Shown: piece by piece, positions 19,923 to 29,534 of the stretch
Layout: every line of letters starts with the position of its first letter
Numbering within the stretch: the stretch's first letter is position 1
Source of the DNA: Deltaproteobacteria bacterium PRO3
GTDB taxonomy: Bacteria; UBA10199; DSSB01
DNA length: 49,934 nucleotides
Direction of reading: 5' to 3'
Assembly: GCA_030263375.1 (NCBI GenBank)
Contig: SZOV01000012.1
Coordinates: 1 to 49,934, forward strand
Program-made: the position numbers and the translations under genes
The notes under the pieces: generated by a model
Told to the model about the DNA's origin: nothing
The model's database searches: none
Seen by the model: the letters and a program-made list of their open reading frames with translations, nothing else

Positions 19923-20224
19923 GATCCCTGCTGGTCAGCGTCGCCAAGGTGCTGTCGATCCTGCTGACGATCTACCAATACATCGTCCTGGGCGCGGTCA
20001 TCGTCAGCTGGGTCAACGCCGATCCCCACAACCCCATCGTGCGCTTCCTCAGACAATCTACCGAGCCGATCTTCCGCCCGATCCGCAATCTGATGCCGCG
20101 GGCGATGTTCCGCACCGGCATCGACTTCACGCCGTTGATCGTCTTCCTGCTGATCGTCCTGATCCAAAATTTCGTCATCTCCCTGATGATCCATTACGGA
20201 CAGAAGCTCATGGTGGCGGGGTGA
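19910..20224 (+). CDS. yggT: YggT-family membrane protein
   Basis: A 104-residue inner-membrane protein with two membrane helices (about 8-30 and 70-95) flanking the family motif region VSWVNADPHNPIVRFLRQST, EPIFRPIRNLMP and FTPLIVFLLIVLIQNFV. Its exact role is unknown; YggT proteins are linked genetically to potassium or osmotic response and cell division. It overlaps proC by 13 bases and yggU by four, as in many bacteria (yggS-proC-yggT-yggU). Confidence 0.93.
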   Translation: MYPLGSLLVSVAKVLSILLTIYQYIVLGAVIVSWVNADPHNPIVRFLRQSTEPIFRPIRNLMPRAMFRTGIDFTPLIVFLLIVLIQNFVISLMIHYGQKLMVAG

Positions 20225-20532
20225 GCACCTTCCCGCCCTGGCTGCAGGCGGCGCCCGGCGGCTGCCGGCTGGCCTTGCGGGTCCAACCCCGTTCCTCCCA
20301 AAACAAGATCCTCGGACCCGAAGGCGAAGTCCTCAAGGTCAAGCTGCACGCCGCCCCCGAAGACGGCAAGGCCAACGCGGCGCTGACCGAGCTGCTGCGC
20401 GCCCTGTTCCGCGTCCCGCGCCAAAATATAAAGATCTTGCGTGGGGAGAAAAGTCGTAGCAAATGGGTGGAGATTCAAGGCCTCAAACCGGAGGAGGCGG
20501 CGGCTGCGGTCTTGAGTCTCCATGAATCCTAA
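20221..20532 (+). CDS. yggU: YggU/DUF167 family protein
   Basis: A 103-residue soluble protein of the UPF0235 (DUF167) family. Family stretches are LRVQPRSSQNKILGPEGEVL, VKLHAAPEDGKANAALTELL and LRGEKSRSKWVEI. GTG at 20221 is the start, overlapping the yggT stop. Function unknown. Last gene of the yggS-proC-yggT-yggU group. Confidence 0.93.
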   Translation: MSTFPPWLQAAPGGCRLALRVQPRSSQNKILGPEGEVLKVKLHAAPEDGKANAALTELLRALFRVPRQNIKILRGEKSRSKWVEIQGLKPEEAAAAVLSLHES

Positions 20533-20546
20533 ACCCAAGAATTTAG

Positions 20547-20576
20547 TTGCTTTTTTGCCATCGGCCTCCATAGAAT
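20547..20576 (+). promoter_or_regulatory. Possible sigma70 promoter upstream of the fmdB-type gene
   Basis: TTGCTT (20547-20552) and TAGAAT (20571-20576) are separated by 18 bases, about 65 bases before ATG 20641. Neither half is perfect, but the gap between yggU and fmdB (108 bases) is AT-rich here compared with its surroundings. Confidence 0.35.
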
Positions 20577-20640
20577 TTAAACAGGTGCAATCAGACGTCT
20601 CTCAAAATGGGATGTTTGGGGGACGAAGGTAACGGGACTT

Positions 20641-20910
20641 ATGCCGGTCTATGAGTATGCCTGCACGCAGTGCGGCAAACACTTCGAAGAACTCCAAAAG
20701 GTCAGCGATAAGCCCTTGAAAAAATGCAAGAATTGCGGAGGCAAGCTGGAAAGGCTGATCTCCCAGACCTCCTTCGCCCTGAAGGGCGGAGGCTGGTACA
20801 AGGACGGTTATTCCAGCTCCAAACCCGCGGAATCGGGCAAGGGAAAGGCGAAGGAATCGACCGCCGCAGAAAAGCCGGCGGCCAAAACGGGCGGCTCCAG
20901 CGGCTCCTAA
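20641..20910 (+). CDS. fmdB: FmdB-family zinc-ribbon protein
   Basis: An 89-residue protein of the FmdB putative regulatory family. The zinc ribbon has CxxC at residues 8-11 (CTQC) and 29-32 (CKNC), then the family stretch FALKGGGWYKDGY. The C-terminal third is low complexity, Lys/Ser/Ala-rich. Its role is not established. It sits between a housekeeping cluster and the kinase module, and the transcription unit boundary on its 3' side is not obvious (43 bases to the next gene). Confidence 0.88.
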   Translation: MPVYEYACTQCGKHFEELQKVSDKPLKKCKNCGGKLERLISQTSFALKGGGWYKDGYSSSKPAESGKGKAKESTAAEKPAAKTGGSSGS

Positions 20911-20953
20911 ACGCCCATCCCGCAGACCCGGCCTCGGTTCGGAGGATCTTCCC

Positions 20954-21550
20954 GTGGTGGATCGAATCGAAAAATCGCGCCCGGTGGATCCCTGGATGAT
21001 CGGCGCCACGAAAGAGACCAAGGAGGACAAGAAGCGCGACGAAGGCGGCGCCCAGGGCCAAGAGAGCAAGGACAGCTTCGGAGAGAGCTCCGACTTCGTC
21101 CAGCTGCTCTCCAAAGACCCGCGGAAATTCGTCAGCGAAAAGATCGCCTCGAACCAGATCAGCGCCTTCACTTATCGCGGCGTCAGCACCCACCGCGACA
21201 GCGCGCTGCTGGAGGTCGACATCACCCTCGCGAACGGCACCCTGATCAAGGGGGCGCAGGTCGCGCTCAGCCGGCAAGAGGGGATGCGCTTCATCAGCCG
21301 GCGGCCCGGCGAGGACATCGTCGTCGACCAGTTGGTCAAGGGGACCTTCTTGACCGTCGCGCGGCCCCAGCAGCACGAGGCGGCGGCCGTTTCAAACGCC
21401 CCGGCCGCACCCCAGACCGGCGGTTCCCCGGCGGAGGCCGGGGTCGAGTCCCTGAAGGTCGTCCGGAGCGGCTTGACCTGGTCCTACTACCTGGGCTTCG
21501 GGGCGATGGCGATCGCGGTGCTGTTGTTGATTTACTTTTTTACCTTGTAG
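20954..21550 (+). CDS. Single-pass C-terminal membrane protein, unknown function
   Basis: A 198-residue protein with a charged N-terminal region (residues 15-50), a central folded stretch (FVQLLSKDPRKFVSEKIASN through RPGEDIVVDQLVKGTF), a Pro/Ala linker, and a C-terminal membrane helix (about 178-197), so it should be tail-anchored and face the cytoplasm. GTG 20954 (or the adjacent GTG) is preceded by GGAGG. It lies six bases before the kinase gene, so it is probably part of the same operon and perhaps its partner or substrate. No family recognised. Confidence 0.78.
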   Translation: MVDRIEKSRPVDPWMIGATKETKEDKKRDEGGAQGQESKDSFGESSDFVQLLSKDPRKFVSEKIASNQISAFTYRGVSTHRDSALLEVDITLANGTLIKGAQVALSRQEGMRFISRRPGEDIVVDQLVKGTFLTVARPQQHEAAAVSNAPAAPQTGGSPAEAGVESLKVVRSGLTWSYYLGFGAMAIAVLLLIYFFTL

Positions 21551-21556
21551 GCAGGC

Positions 21557-24316
21557 ATGGCTGAATTTCATCCAAAACCCTTCGGGAAGTACTTCTTGAT
21601 CGAAAAGCTCGCCACCGGCGGGATGGCCGAGATCTACAAGGCCAAAACCTTCGGCGTGGACGGCTTCGAGAAGATTCTCGCCATCAAGCGCATCCTCCCC
21701 CACTGCGCGGTCGACAAAGAGTTCATCAACATGCTGGTCGACGAGGCCAAGCTGTCGGTGCTCCTGTCGCATACCAACATCGTGCAGGTCTACGACCTGG
21801 GCAAGGTCGGCGAGGACTATTTCATCTCGATGGAGTTCATCAACGGCATCAACCTCCGCGAGGTGATGAACCGGGCCAAGGAAGTCGGCGAAAAATTCAC
21901 CGAGGACGTCGTCGTCTACATCCTGAGCGAGACCTGCAAGGGCCTCGACTACGCGCATTCCAAGAAGGACAACGAGGGCAAGCCGCTCAACATCGTCCAC
22001 CGCGACATCAGCCCCCAGAACATCCTGCTCAGCTTCGAAGGCGAGGTGAAGATCGTCGACTTCGGCATCGCCAAAGCCGCGATGAACATCAGCCACACGA
22101 TGGCGGGCATCCTCAAGGGCAAGATCAGCTACATGTCGCCCGAGCAGGCCCTGGGCAAGCCGATCGACCGGAAGACCGACATCTTCTCCACCGGCCTGAT
22201 CCTCTACGAGATGCTCACCGGCGAGAAGCTCTTCACGGGCGAGACGCAATTCGAGGTGCTCAAGAAAATCCGCACCACGCGGCTCACCGAGAACTCCTTC
22301 CCCGATTCGATCCCGATGCCGCTGCGTAAGATCCTGGCCAAGGCCCTCGCCTATTCGGTGAAGGACCGCTACGACAACGCGGGGGACATGCAGATCGACC
22401 TGACGCGCTACCTGTATTCGACCTACATCGACTTCACGCCCCGCAAGCTATCGGGAATGATGCGCAAGGTCTTCGCCCAGGAGATCGAGACCAAGATCGC
22501 GCCCAAGAAGGAAGACGTCGCGATCGACTCCAAGACCCGCTCCATCATGATCGACGCGGTGGCCCAAGAAAACCTGGTGCACCGCGACAACGACGAGGTG
22601 ACCGGCGGGATCGTCGACAAACAGCCGACCCAGACCTTCATCGAATCCTTCATCTCGGGGCAGGACGAAGAGCTCCCCGAGATCACCCGGACCGGCCAAA
22701 CCCTCGAGCCAACGCCGACGCCCAAGCCAGCGGCTAAGGCCCCGGCGGCCGCGCCCAAGCCGGCCGCCCCCGAGGCCAAGCCCAAGGCCGCCAAACCGCC
22801 CAAAGAGCCCAAACCCGCCAAGTCGAAAAAATGGCTGGCCTACCCCATCGCCGCCATGCTCCTGATCGGCACCGCGGCGGGCCTCTATTTCAAGACCGAT
22901 TGGTTCAAGCCGCCGCCCCCGCCCCCGCCGGAGGTCTTCGGGGTCCTGCAGATCAATTCGACGCCGGAGGGCGCTCAGGTCTTCCTCAACGACAGCGAGA
23001 CCAAGCTGGTGACGCCAGCCACCCTGAAGGACGTCAAGGTCGGCGAGCCCCAGAAGGTCACCCTGAAGAAGCCCAAATTCAAGGATTGGACCAAGACCGT
23101 CACGCTGGCCGACCCCAACCCCGTCTCCCTGACTCCGACCCTCGAGGTCATCCCGGTCGGCACGATCAAGGTCGTCACCACGCCGCCCGGCGCCAAGATC
23201 CTCGTCGACGGTAAGGAGACGGGCAAGGTCAGCCCCGCGACCCTCGAGGACCTCCCGCTCTCCCAGACCTATTCGCTCAAGCTCGAGCTCGACAAGCACC
23301 GGCCCATCGAAGAGCGCGTCACGGTCTATTCCATCGAGCCGATGGAGTTTAACAAAAAGCTCGAGGAGATCTTCTTCGCCCCGATCCGCGTCGGCAGCAA
23401 CCCGGCGGGGGCGCGGATCTACCTCAACAACAACGACACCGGGCTCAGCACCCCGGCCACCCTGCCCGACCAAGAGGTCGGCAAACGCTACACCCTCCGC
23501 CTCGCCCGGCAGGGATATCAAGACATCGTCCGTTCCATCGACTTAAACGACAAGGCCGGAGCCTCCCTGCAAGAACGGCTGGTCAAGGTGGAGGAAAAGA
23601 CCCCCGACCAGATCGCCCAAGAAAAGCTCAAGCAGGAGCAGGAGCGGCAGAAACAACTGGAGCTGGAACGGCAAAAGCAGGCCCAGCAACAACAGGGCAA
23701 AGAGACCGATACGCAGAAGCAACAGGCCGACAAATTGAAGGCCCAGCAGGAGGCCGAACGCCTGAAGGCGCAGCAAGAGGCCGACAAGCAGAAGCAGGCC
23801 CAAAAAGAGAAGGAAGCCCAGGCCCAGAAGGATAAAGAAAAACAGGCCGGCAAAGAGACCGAGACCGGCGGCGAGACCTTCGTCGCCTTGAGCAGCAATC
23901 CCAAGGGCGCCGACGTCTTCATCAACGGCGTGCGCAAGGGCAGCGCGCCAGGCAAGTGGAAGGTGGCGGCCGGCTCGCCGCTGGAGATCACGGTCAGCAA
24001 GAGCGGCTTGTCCACCGTCACCAAGGTCGTGACGCTGCGGCCCGGGGAGACGAGGAATTTGGGCACGATCAACCTCGGCGGCACCGGCGCCGATTCCGGG
24101 GCCGCCGGCATCGTGGTGGTGGATTCCAACCCGCCAGGCGCGATGGTCCTGCTCAACGGACAGCCGCAGAAGACGACCCCCCTGCGCATCAAGGGCCTGC
24201 GGCCGGCCACCACGCACACGATCACCGTCAAGAAGGACGGCTATGAGACCTGGTCGACCAGCTTCACCGTCGGCGAGGGCACCAAATCCTTCATGGCCAA
24301 CCTGAAAAAACTGTAA
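21557..24316 (+). CDS. Transmembrane Ser/Thr protein kinase with five PEGA repeats
   Basis: Bacterial Hanks-type kinase of 919 residues. The catalytic domain (about 10-275) has the Gly loop LATGGMAEIYKAK, catalytic loop VHRDISPQNILLS and the DFG stretch IVDFGIAKAAM; VHRDISPQN is frequent in myxobacterial kinases. A low-complexity Ala/Pro/Lys linker leads to one membrane helix (about 425-445, WLAYPIAAMLLIGTAAGLYF). Outside are PEGA repeats at about 460, 535, 608, 775 and 850, with motifs STPEGAQVFLND, TTPPGAKILVDG, SNPAGARIYLNN, SNPKGADVFING and SNPPGAMVLLNG. A Gln/Lys/Glu coiled coil (about 685-768) separates repeats three and four. The sensor side is therefore periplasmic; the ligand is unknown. 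The FHA activator gene follows after nine bases. Confidence 0.94.
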   Translation: MAEFHPKPFGKYFLIEKLATGGMAEIYKAKTFGVDGFEKILAIKRILPHCAVDKEFINMLVDEAKLSVLLSHTNIVQVYDLGKVGEDYFISMEFINGINLREVMNRAKEVGEKFTEDVVVYILSETCKGLDYAHSKKDNEGKPLNIVHRDISPQNILLSFEGEVKIVDFGIAKAAMNISHTMAGILKGKISYMSPEQALGKPIDRKTDIFSTGLILYEMLTGEKLFTGETQFEVLKKIRTTRLTENSFPDSIPMPLRKILAKALAYSVKDRYDNAGDMQIDLTRYLYSTYIDFTPRKLSGMMRKVFAQEIETKIAPKKEDVAIDSKTRSIMIDAVAQENLVHRDNDEVTGGIVDKQPTQTFIESFISGQDEELPEITRTGQTLEPTPTPKPAAKAPAAAPKPAAPEAKPKAAKPPKEPKPAKSKKWLAYPIAAMLLIGTAAGLYFKTDWFKPPPPPPPEVFGVLQINSTPEGAQVFLNDSETKLVTPATLKDVKVGEPQKVTLKKPKFKDWTKTVTLADPNPVSLTPTLEVIPVGTIKVVTTPPGAKILVDGKETGKVSPATLEDLPLSQTYSLKLELDKHRPIEERVTVYSIEPMEFNKKLEEIFFAPIRVGSNPAGARIYLNNNDTGLSTPATLPDQEVGKRYTLRLARQGYQDIVRSIDLNDKAGASLQERLVKVEEKTPDQIAQEKLKQEQERQKQLELERQKQAQQQQGKETDTQKQQADKLKAQQEAERLKAQQEADKQKQAQKEKEAQAQKDKEKQAGKETETGGETFVALSSNPKGADVFINGVRKGSAPGKWKVAAGSPLEITVSKSGLSTVTKVVTLRPGETRNLGTINLGGTGADSGAAGIVVVDSNPPGAMVLLNGQPQKTTPLRIKGLRPATTHTITVKKDGYETWSTSFTVGEGTKSFMANLKKL

Positions 24317-24325
24317 GGTCCCGAC

Positions 24326-25726
<1,401 letters not shown>

Positions 25727-25817
25727 GTGGCCGACCAGGCGGCGGCCTGGAATCTTCCTGGACAACGAGGTCCGATCCGGGCCCATCCCCCAAAATTTCG
25801 GAGATTTACCGTGTAGA

Positions 25818-26480
25818 TTACCGCCCCTTGGGCATCGGCTTGCCCCGCGCCGGCAAGGCGGGACGCCCGCCCGGAACCGGACCGGCGCCCGGAAGTCCCG
25901 GCGCCGCGGCCGCGGGCCCGGCCTTTCCGGCCACGGCCTTCTGCGCCTGCAAGTTGCGCTTGATCGCGATGACCAGCGAGCGCGCGCGGTTGGCGAAGGT
26001 GTTCTTACCCAGGGGGTCGAGCAGGATGGCGGCGCGGAAGTCTTCGGCCGCCTTCTTGAAATTCTTGTGGATCAGGTAGATCTCGCCGCGGTTGACCAGG
26101 GCCGAGACGTCGTCCTTCTTGAACTTGAGGGCCTCGGAGAACTCGTAGACCGCGTCCACGAACTTGTTCATCTTTTGATAAATCGAGCCGAGGCAGGCGT
26201 GATAGAAGGGATTCTTGTGGTCGATTTGCACCAGGCAGTCGAAGATGCGCTTCGCCTCGTCGACGCGGCCGTGCTTGAGCTTGACGTGGCCGACCTCGGA
26301 GAGCAGGTAGAGGTCCTTCTGGCTGATCCCCGTCATTTGCGCGAAGGAGATCTGGTTGGTCATGAACTTGTAGAGCAGCTCGATGACGTACTTCCGCCTT
26401 TGGGGCGTGGGGTCGTGCAACTTGCTCGCACCCCGCTCCTCGGCGGTCATCGGCATGGGTAGGTTCTCGTTATCTGCCAC
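25818..26480 (-). CDS. TPR protein, SycD/LcrH-like T3SS chaperone candidate
   Basis: A 220-residue soluble protein. Residues about 30-160 hold a family-like N-terminal stretch (VIELLYKFMTNQISFAQMTG) and three TPR helix pairs (LSEVGHVKLKHGRVDEAKRI, ACLGSIYQKMNKFVDAVYEF, VNRGEIYLIHKNFKKAAEDF), the class II chaperone layout. A Gly/Pro/Ala-rich tail of about 45 residues is unusual for SycD proteins. The start is a GTG at 26480; ATG 26456 is also possible. It directly follows a candidate substrate gene on the same strand, the usual position for a translocator chaperone. Confidence 0.78.
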   Translation of the reverse strand: MADNENLPMPMTAEERGASKLHDPTPQRRKYVIELLYKFMTNQISFAQMTGISQKDLYLLSEVGHVKLKHGRVDEAKRIFDCLVQIDHKNPFYHACLGSIYQKMNKFVDAVYEFSEALKFKKDDVSALVNRGEIYLIHKNFKKAAEDFRAAILLDPLGKNTFANRARSLVIAIKRNLQAQKAVAGKAGPAAAAPGLPGAGPVPGGRPALPARGKPMPKGR

Positions 26481-26519
26481 GATGTTTCGAAAGGCGTTCG
26501 TTCGCTAAGAAATCTTCGG

Positions 26520-27590
26520 TTACTGCCGCATGTTCTTGCTGATCGTATCCAGGCTGCGGTTCTTGATGTCCATGAGATCTTTGAATACGCTGACAAATTC
26601 GTTAAAATAGCGCTTCACCGTCATCATCTTATCCATGCGCATGCTGCGGCTCTGGCTGATCTCTTGCATCTCGTAATTGAGCATGGTGATGCGCCGCGCG
26701 CCCTCGGGGGTGCGCGGATCCAGGGTCTGCAGCTCGGTCAAGATCTTTTGCTTGATCTGATCTTCGCGCGCTTGCTCTTCCATCAAGCCGGCGATCATGT
26801 TGTTGGTCATGTCGCTGCGGCCGAACAGGGCTTGGAAACCCTGGTAGTTGGGGTCGTTGGCAAGATAGGTGTCGACGTAATCGCGCGCCCACTGGGTCCC
26901 CGCGCTGGGATCCCAACCCGGAGGCATGCCGCCGCCGGCGCCCATGGCGCCGGGCCCTGGAGGCGGCGGAGGAAAACCGCCCGGCGCCCCGCCCATCCCG
27001 GGAGGCGGAGGGGGCGGCGCCAAACTCTTGCTTTGCGGAGCGGCTCCGGTACCCATCGCCTTGCCCGTGCCGCCGCCGTAATAGGGGGTTCCGGTGCTCA
27101 TGGCCTTGCCGGTGCCGCCGGCCGGGCCGCCGTAGGGCGCGCCGCCCTGCCCTTCGACATCTTCCCACGAGGCCGAAGCCGGGCTCTCGGCAGGTTCCTG
27201 CTGGAGCATCGCCAGTGCCGCCGTCTGTTCGGGCTTGAAGCCGGCCTTCTGACCCAAGGCTTGCGGGTCGAAAAAGTCCTGATACGGAATGAAGTTGATA
27301 TAAGGCGTCGGCTGCGGCGTTTGGTTGTCGAAGTAGGCGCGATATTCCTCGGGTGTCGGCGTGGCGCCGCGCACCTCGCGGAGGTCCTTCGGCTCGATCA
27401 TCGACCAGAGCCCGATATTGGCCAGCTTGAAGTAGTTGTAGACGGCCGGAGCGTCGGAGAGAATCTTCTCGATCGTCGTCGACGACATCAGCTTGTCGAG
27501 CGCGGCGCGGTTTTCGATGCCGGCTTCCTTGAGGGAGGCCTGCATCTGCGCCTGGATATTGAAAGAATCTCGTATCGTCGTCTTGGCCAT
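26520..27590 (-). CDS. Gly/Pro-rich candidate T3SS substrate with helical ends
   Basis: A 356-residue protein with no signal peptide. Residues about 1-75 are helical (MAKTTIRDSFNIQAQMQASL and onward). A central 140-residue region is Gly/Pro rich with two copies of GTGKAM (GGTGKAMSTGTPYYGG, then GGTGKAMGTGAAP) and Pro runs. Residues about 250-356 are helical and amphipathic (KILTELQTLDPRTPEGARRI, KMMTVKRYFNEFVSVFKDLM). The GKAMS motif is shared with two other proteins of the locus. It lies between two TPR chaperone genes. I do not recognise a family; export as translocator or tip-type protein is inferred from context. Confidence 0.72.
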   Translation of the reverse strand: MAKTTIRDSFNIQAQMQASLKEAGIENRAALDKLMSSTTIEKILSDAPAVYNYFKLANIGLWSMIEPKDLREVRGATPTPEEYRAYFDNQTPQPTPYINFIPYQDFFDPQALGQKAGFKPEQTAALAMLQQEPAESPASASWEDVEGQGGAPYGGPAGGTGKAMSTGTPYYGGGTGKAMGTGAAPQSKSLAPPPPPPGMGGAPGGFPPPPPGPGAMGAGGGMPPGWDPSAGTQWARDYVDTYLANDPNYQGFQALFGRSDMTNNMIAGLMEEQAREDQIKQKILTELQTLDPRTPEGARRITMLNYEMQEISQSRSMRMDKMMTVKRYFNEFVSVFKDLMDIKNRSLDTISKNMRQ

Positions 27591-27632
27591 CGTTTACTCC
27601 TGTTTCGCGTCCGACCTTGGCCGGACTCGGCC

Positions 27633-28250
27633 TCAGGTCCTAGGCGCCTCGGCGGCCTTGATCTCCGCCAGCTCGTCGAGCACCTGCTTCTTCAAAAAGC
27701 GCGCCCGATTGGCCCAAGGATCTTTCCCCTCGGGGTCGAGCTTGATCGCGCTGTCAAAGTCCTGAAGGGGTTCGTCTTCGAGCCCCAACAGATAATATAT
27801 CTCCCCGCGGTTGACGTAAGCCGTGGCGTCTTCGGGGTCTAGCTCCACCGCCACGGTATATTCGGCCAGGGCGTCCAGGTAGTTTTCTTGCTTCTGGTAA
27901 ATCGCCCCCAGTGCCGTATGGTAATAAGCGGTCTTATGGTCGAGGATGGCGAGACCTTTAAAGATGATCTCCGCGTCCTTCAGGCGTCCTCCCTTGAATT
28001 TCAAATAACCGCGTTCCGCCACGTCCAGCAACATCTGCTGGGGAATCCCCTGGACCTGCGCCCAAGTGAAATCGCCGTTGATGAACTCTTCGAGGTCTTT
28101 GAGGGCTTTTTCGGAGTCCTTGGGATCGATCTTATCGAGCAACTCGCCAAGGGCGTTCAGCCACGGAGGACCTGAGGAGCCGGGATCCGAGGCCGCACCC
28201 GCGGAATCGGGGGCAACGGCCGGACCTTGGGGGTTTTTCGGAATGACCAT
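27633..28250 (-). CDS. TPR protein, SycD/LcrH-like T3SS chaperone candidate
   Basis: A 205-residue soluble protein with the same layout as the chaperone candidate at 25818-26480: a Pro/Ser/Ala-rich start, then LEEFINGDFTWAQVQGIPQQ, then three TPR pairs (GGRLKDAEIIFKGLAILDHK, ALGAIYQKQENYLDALAEYT, VNRGEIYYLLGLEDEPLQDF). The phrase VNRGEIY is identical in both, so they are paralogues. It stands between two candidate substrate genes. The mid-helix LDHKTAYYHTALGAIYQK resembles the pair of the other chaperone (IDHKNPFYHACLGSIYQK). Confidence 0.8.
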   Translation of the reverse strand: MVIPKNPQGPAVAPDSAGAASDPGSSGPPWLNALGELLDKIDPKDSEKALKDLEEFINGDFTWAQVQGIPQQMLLDVAERGYLKFKGGRLKDAEIIFKGLAILDHKTAYYHTALGAIYQKQENYLDALAEYTVAVELDPEDATAYVNRGEIYYLLGLEDEPLQDFDSAIKLDPEGKDPWANRARFLKKQVLDELAEIKAAEAPRT

Positions 28251-28382
28251 AACGACTTATGCTAGCGCTAAAGCCGACCGGGCTTCAACAAAAAACCCCA
28301 GTAAATCCTTTAGTCTCAACCGATTGTCTGCGCGAGACTCTCGCCGCCTCCCCGAGGCCCCGGCCGGGACCCCGCTTAGGTC

Positions 28383-29372
28383 TTACCGCGAGGTCATGAC
28401 GCGCTCGGCGACGCGCTTGTCGTCGTCGCGCATGCTCGCGTAGCTCTGCAGGAAGTTGTCCAGATCGCGCTTTTGACTCTGCAGCGCGTCGACCAACTCG
28501 CGTTCGGTGTTTTGCAGTTCGTTCATGAGCTGGGTGCTCATCTGGACGAATTGCGTGTACTTCGAAGAACGGTCTTGGGCGCGGGCCGCCGTCTGCGGGT
28601 TTTGGCCGGCGTAAGCGCGCGGCGGCTTGGTGCGCGCGAAATTTCGGATGACCATCGAGCGGGCCTTGCGGACGCCGTCGAGCTTCTTGACGATCAATCG
28701 GCTGAAGGCGCGCAGGTCGCGCTCCATCAGCAAGGAGTAGGAACGCAGCGCGCCGACCAGGTCCCCCATCATGATCTGAAGCAGGATCATGTGGATCTTG
28801 ACCTTGGCCTCGCCCTCTTTTTTCCGCATGTCGCGAGCCATGGACTTCGCGTCTTGGACTTGCTGCTGCTGGTCCATCCACTGCTGAAATCCCGGCGTGC
28901 CGTAGGCCTTGGACATGGCCTTGCCCTGCGGGGTGTTCGAATACTGGTAGTATTGGCCGGGCAGGCCGTTGAAGCCGCCCATCCCGTCCTTGGCGTATTT
29001 AATTTCGGCGTCGGTGGGCGTATAGCCGAACTGCGCCTGCATCTGCTGTTTGATCTGCGCGTTGTTCAAGCCCTGATGGATGAGGTCTTGCATGTAAGAC
29101 TGGGCCTGAGAGCTGCTGGGCGAGCCGAAGCCCCCGCCGCTCGCCAAATTTTTGCTGCCGCCCGTCGCGTTGCCGGGGCCGTAAGGGTTGGGGCCTCCCG
29201 TGCCGGAAGTGGGATACGCGGGCCCGCTGGGGTATTCGGGAAAATCGCCGCCCACATCCTCGGGGCCGTCGAAATTGTAATCCGCGTAATCGACGTAATC
29301 CTGCTCCGCTTGCCACTCTTCCTCGTGTTCGCGTTGCCGGGTCTTTGCGTCGTTTTTAATTGGGCCACTCAT
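28383..29372 (-). CDS. Candidate T3SS substrate, Gly/Gln-rich with long helical C-terminus
   Basis: A 329-residue protein with no signal peptide. The N-terminal 110 residues are disordered and rich in Gly, Pro, Ser, Asp and Tyr. A Gln-rich helical region follows (SYMQDLIHQGLNNAQIKQQM), then the shared motif TPQGKAMSKAYGTPGF near residue 150. The C-terminal half is strongly helical, including a hydrophobic helix (MILLQIMMGDLVGALRSYSL) and long amphipathic stretches (MSTQLMNELQNTERELVDAL). ATG 29372 has AAGGAG at good spacing; the frame is open further upstream but has no ribosome site there. A sigma28-like promoter precedes it. Export is inferred from context. Confidence 0.72.
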   Translation of the reverse strand: MSGPIKNDAKTRQREHEEEWQAEQDYVDYADYNFDGPEDVGGDFPEYPSGPAYPTSGTGGPNPYGPGNATGGSKNLASGGGFGSPSSSQAQSYMQDLIHQGLNNAQIKQQMQAQFGYTPTDAEIKYAKDGMGGFNGLPGQYYQYSNTPQGKAMSKAYGTPGFQQWMDQQQQVQDAKSMARDMRKKEGEAKVKIHMILLQIMMGDLVGALRSYSLLMERDLRAFSRLIVKKLDGVRKARSMVIRNFARTKPPRAYAGQNPQTAARAQDRSSKYTQFVQMSTQLMNELQNTERELVDALQSQKRDLDNFLQSYASMRDDDKRVAERVMTSR

Positions 29373-29412
29373 CACGGCTCTCCTTAAGAAGGTATACCTC
29401 GCCTCCCCCTTT

Positions 29413-29441
29413 TTATCGGGTAAGGCCAAAGAGGGAGTTGC
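29413..29441 (-). promoter_or_regulatory. Sigma28-like promoter of the 28383-29372 gene
   Basis: On the minus strand GCAACTCC (29434-29441) and CCCGATAA (29413-29420) are separated by 13 bases. The -10 half differs from FliA GCCGATAA at one position. Start of transcription would be near 29406, about 34 bases before ATG 29372. One of four instances in this locus with the same spacer. Confidence 0.55.
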
Positions 29442-29534
29442 TTGGCGGAATCTTAAATTTACAAGGTCATTTTAACGAGTTTCATGGGGGGCGGCTAGTC
29501 GCATCAGCGGAGATCCCGCAATTAGCGCGTTGCG

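Noticed and set aside
25735-25750. CCAGG...CCTGG hairpin between the FHA activator and the chaperone gene
   Set aside because: Short stem with no following T-run; the region between convergent genes offers no clear terminator.
28255-28382. Weak hairpin AAGCC...GGCTT after the 28383-29372 gene
   Set aside because: No T-run follows at the right distance on the minus strand; too weak to call a terminator.
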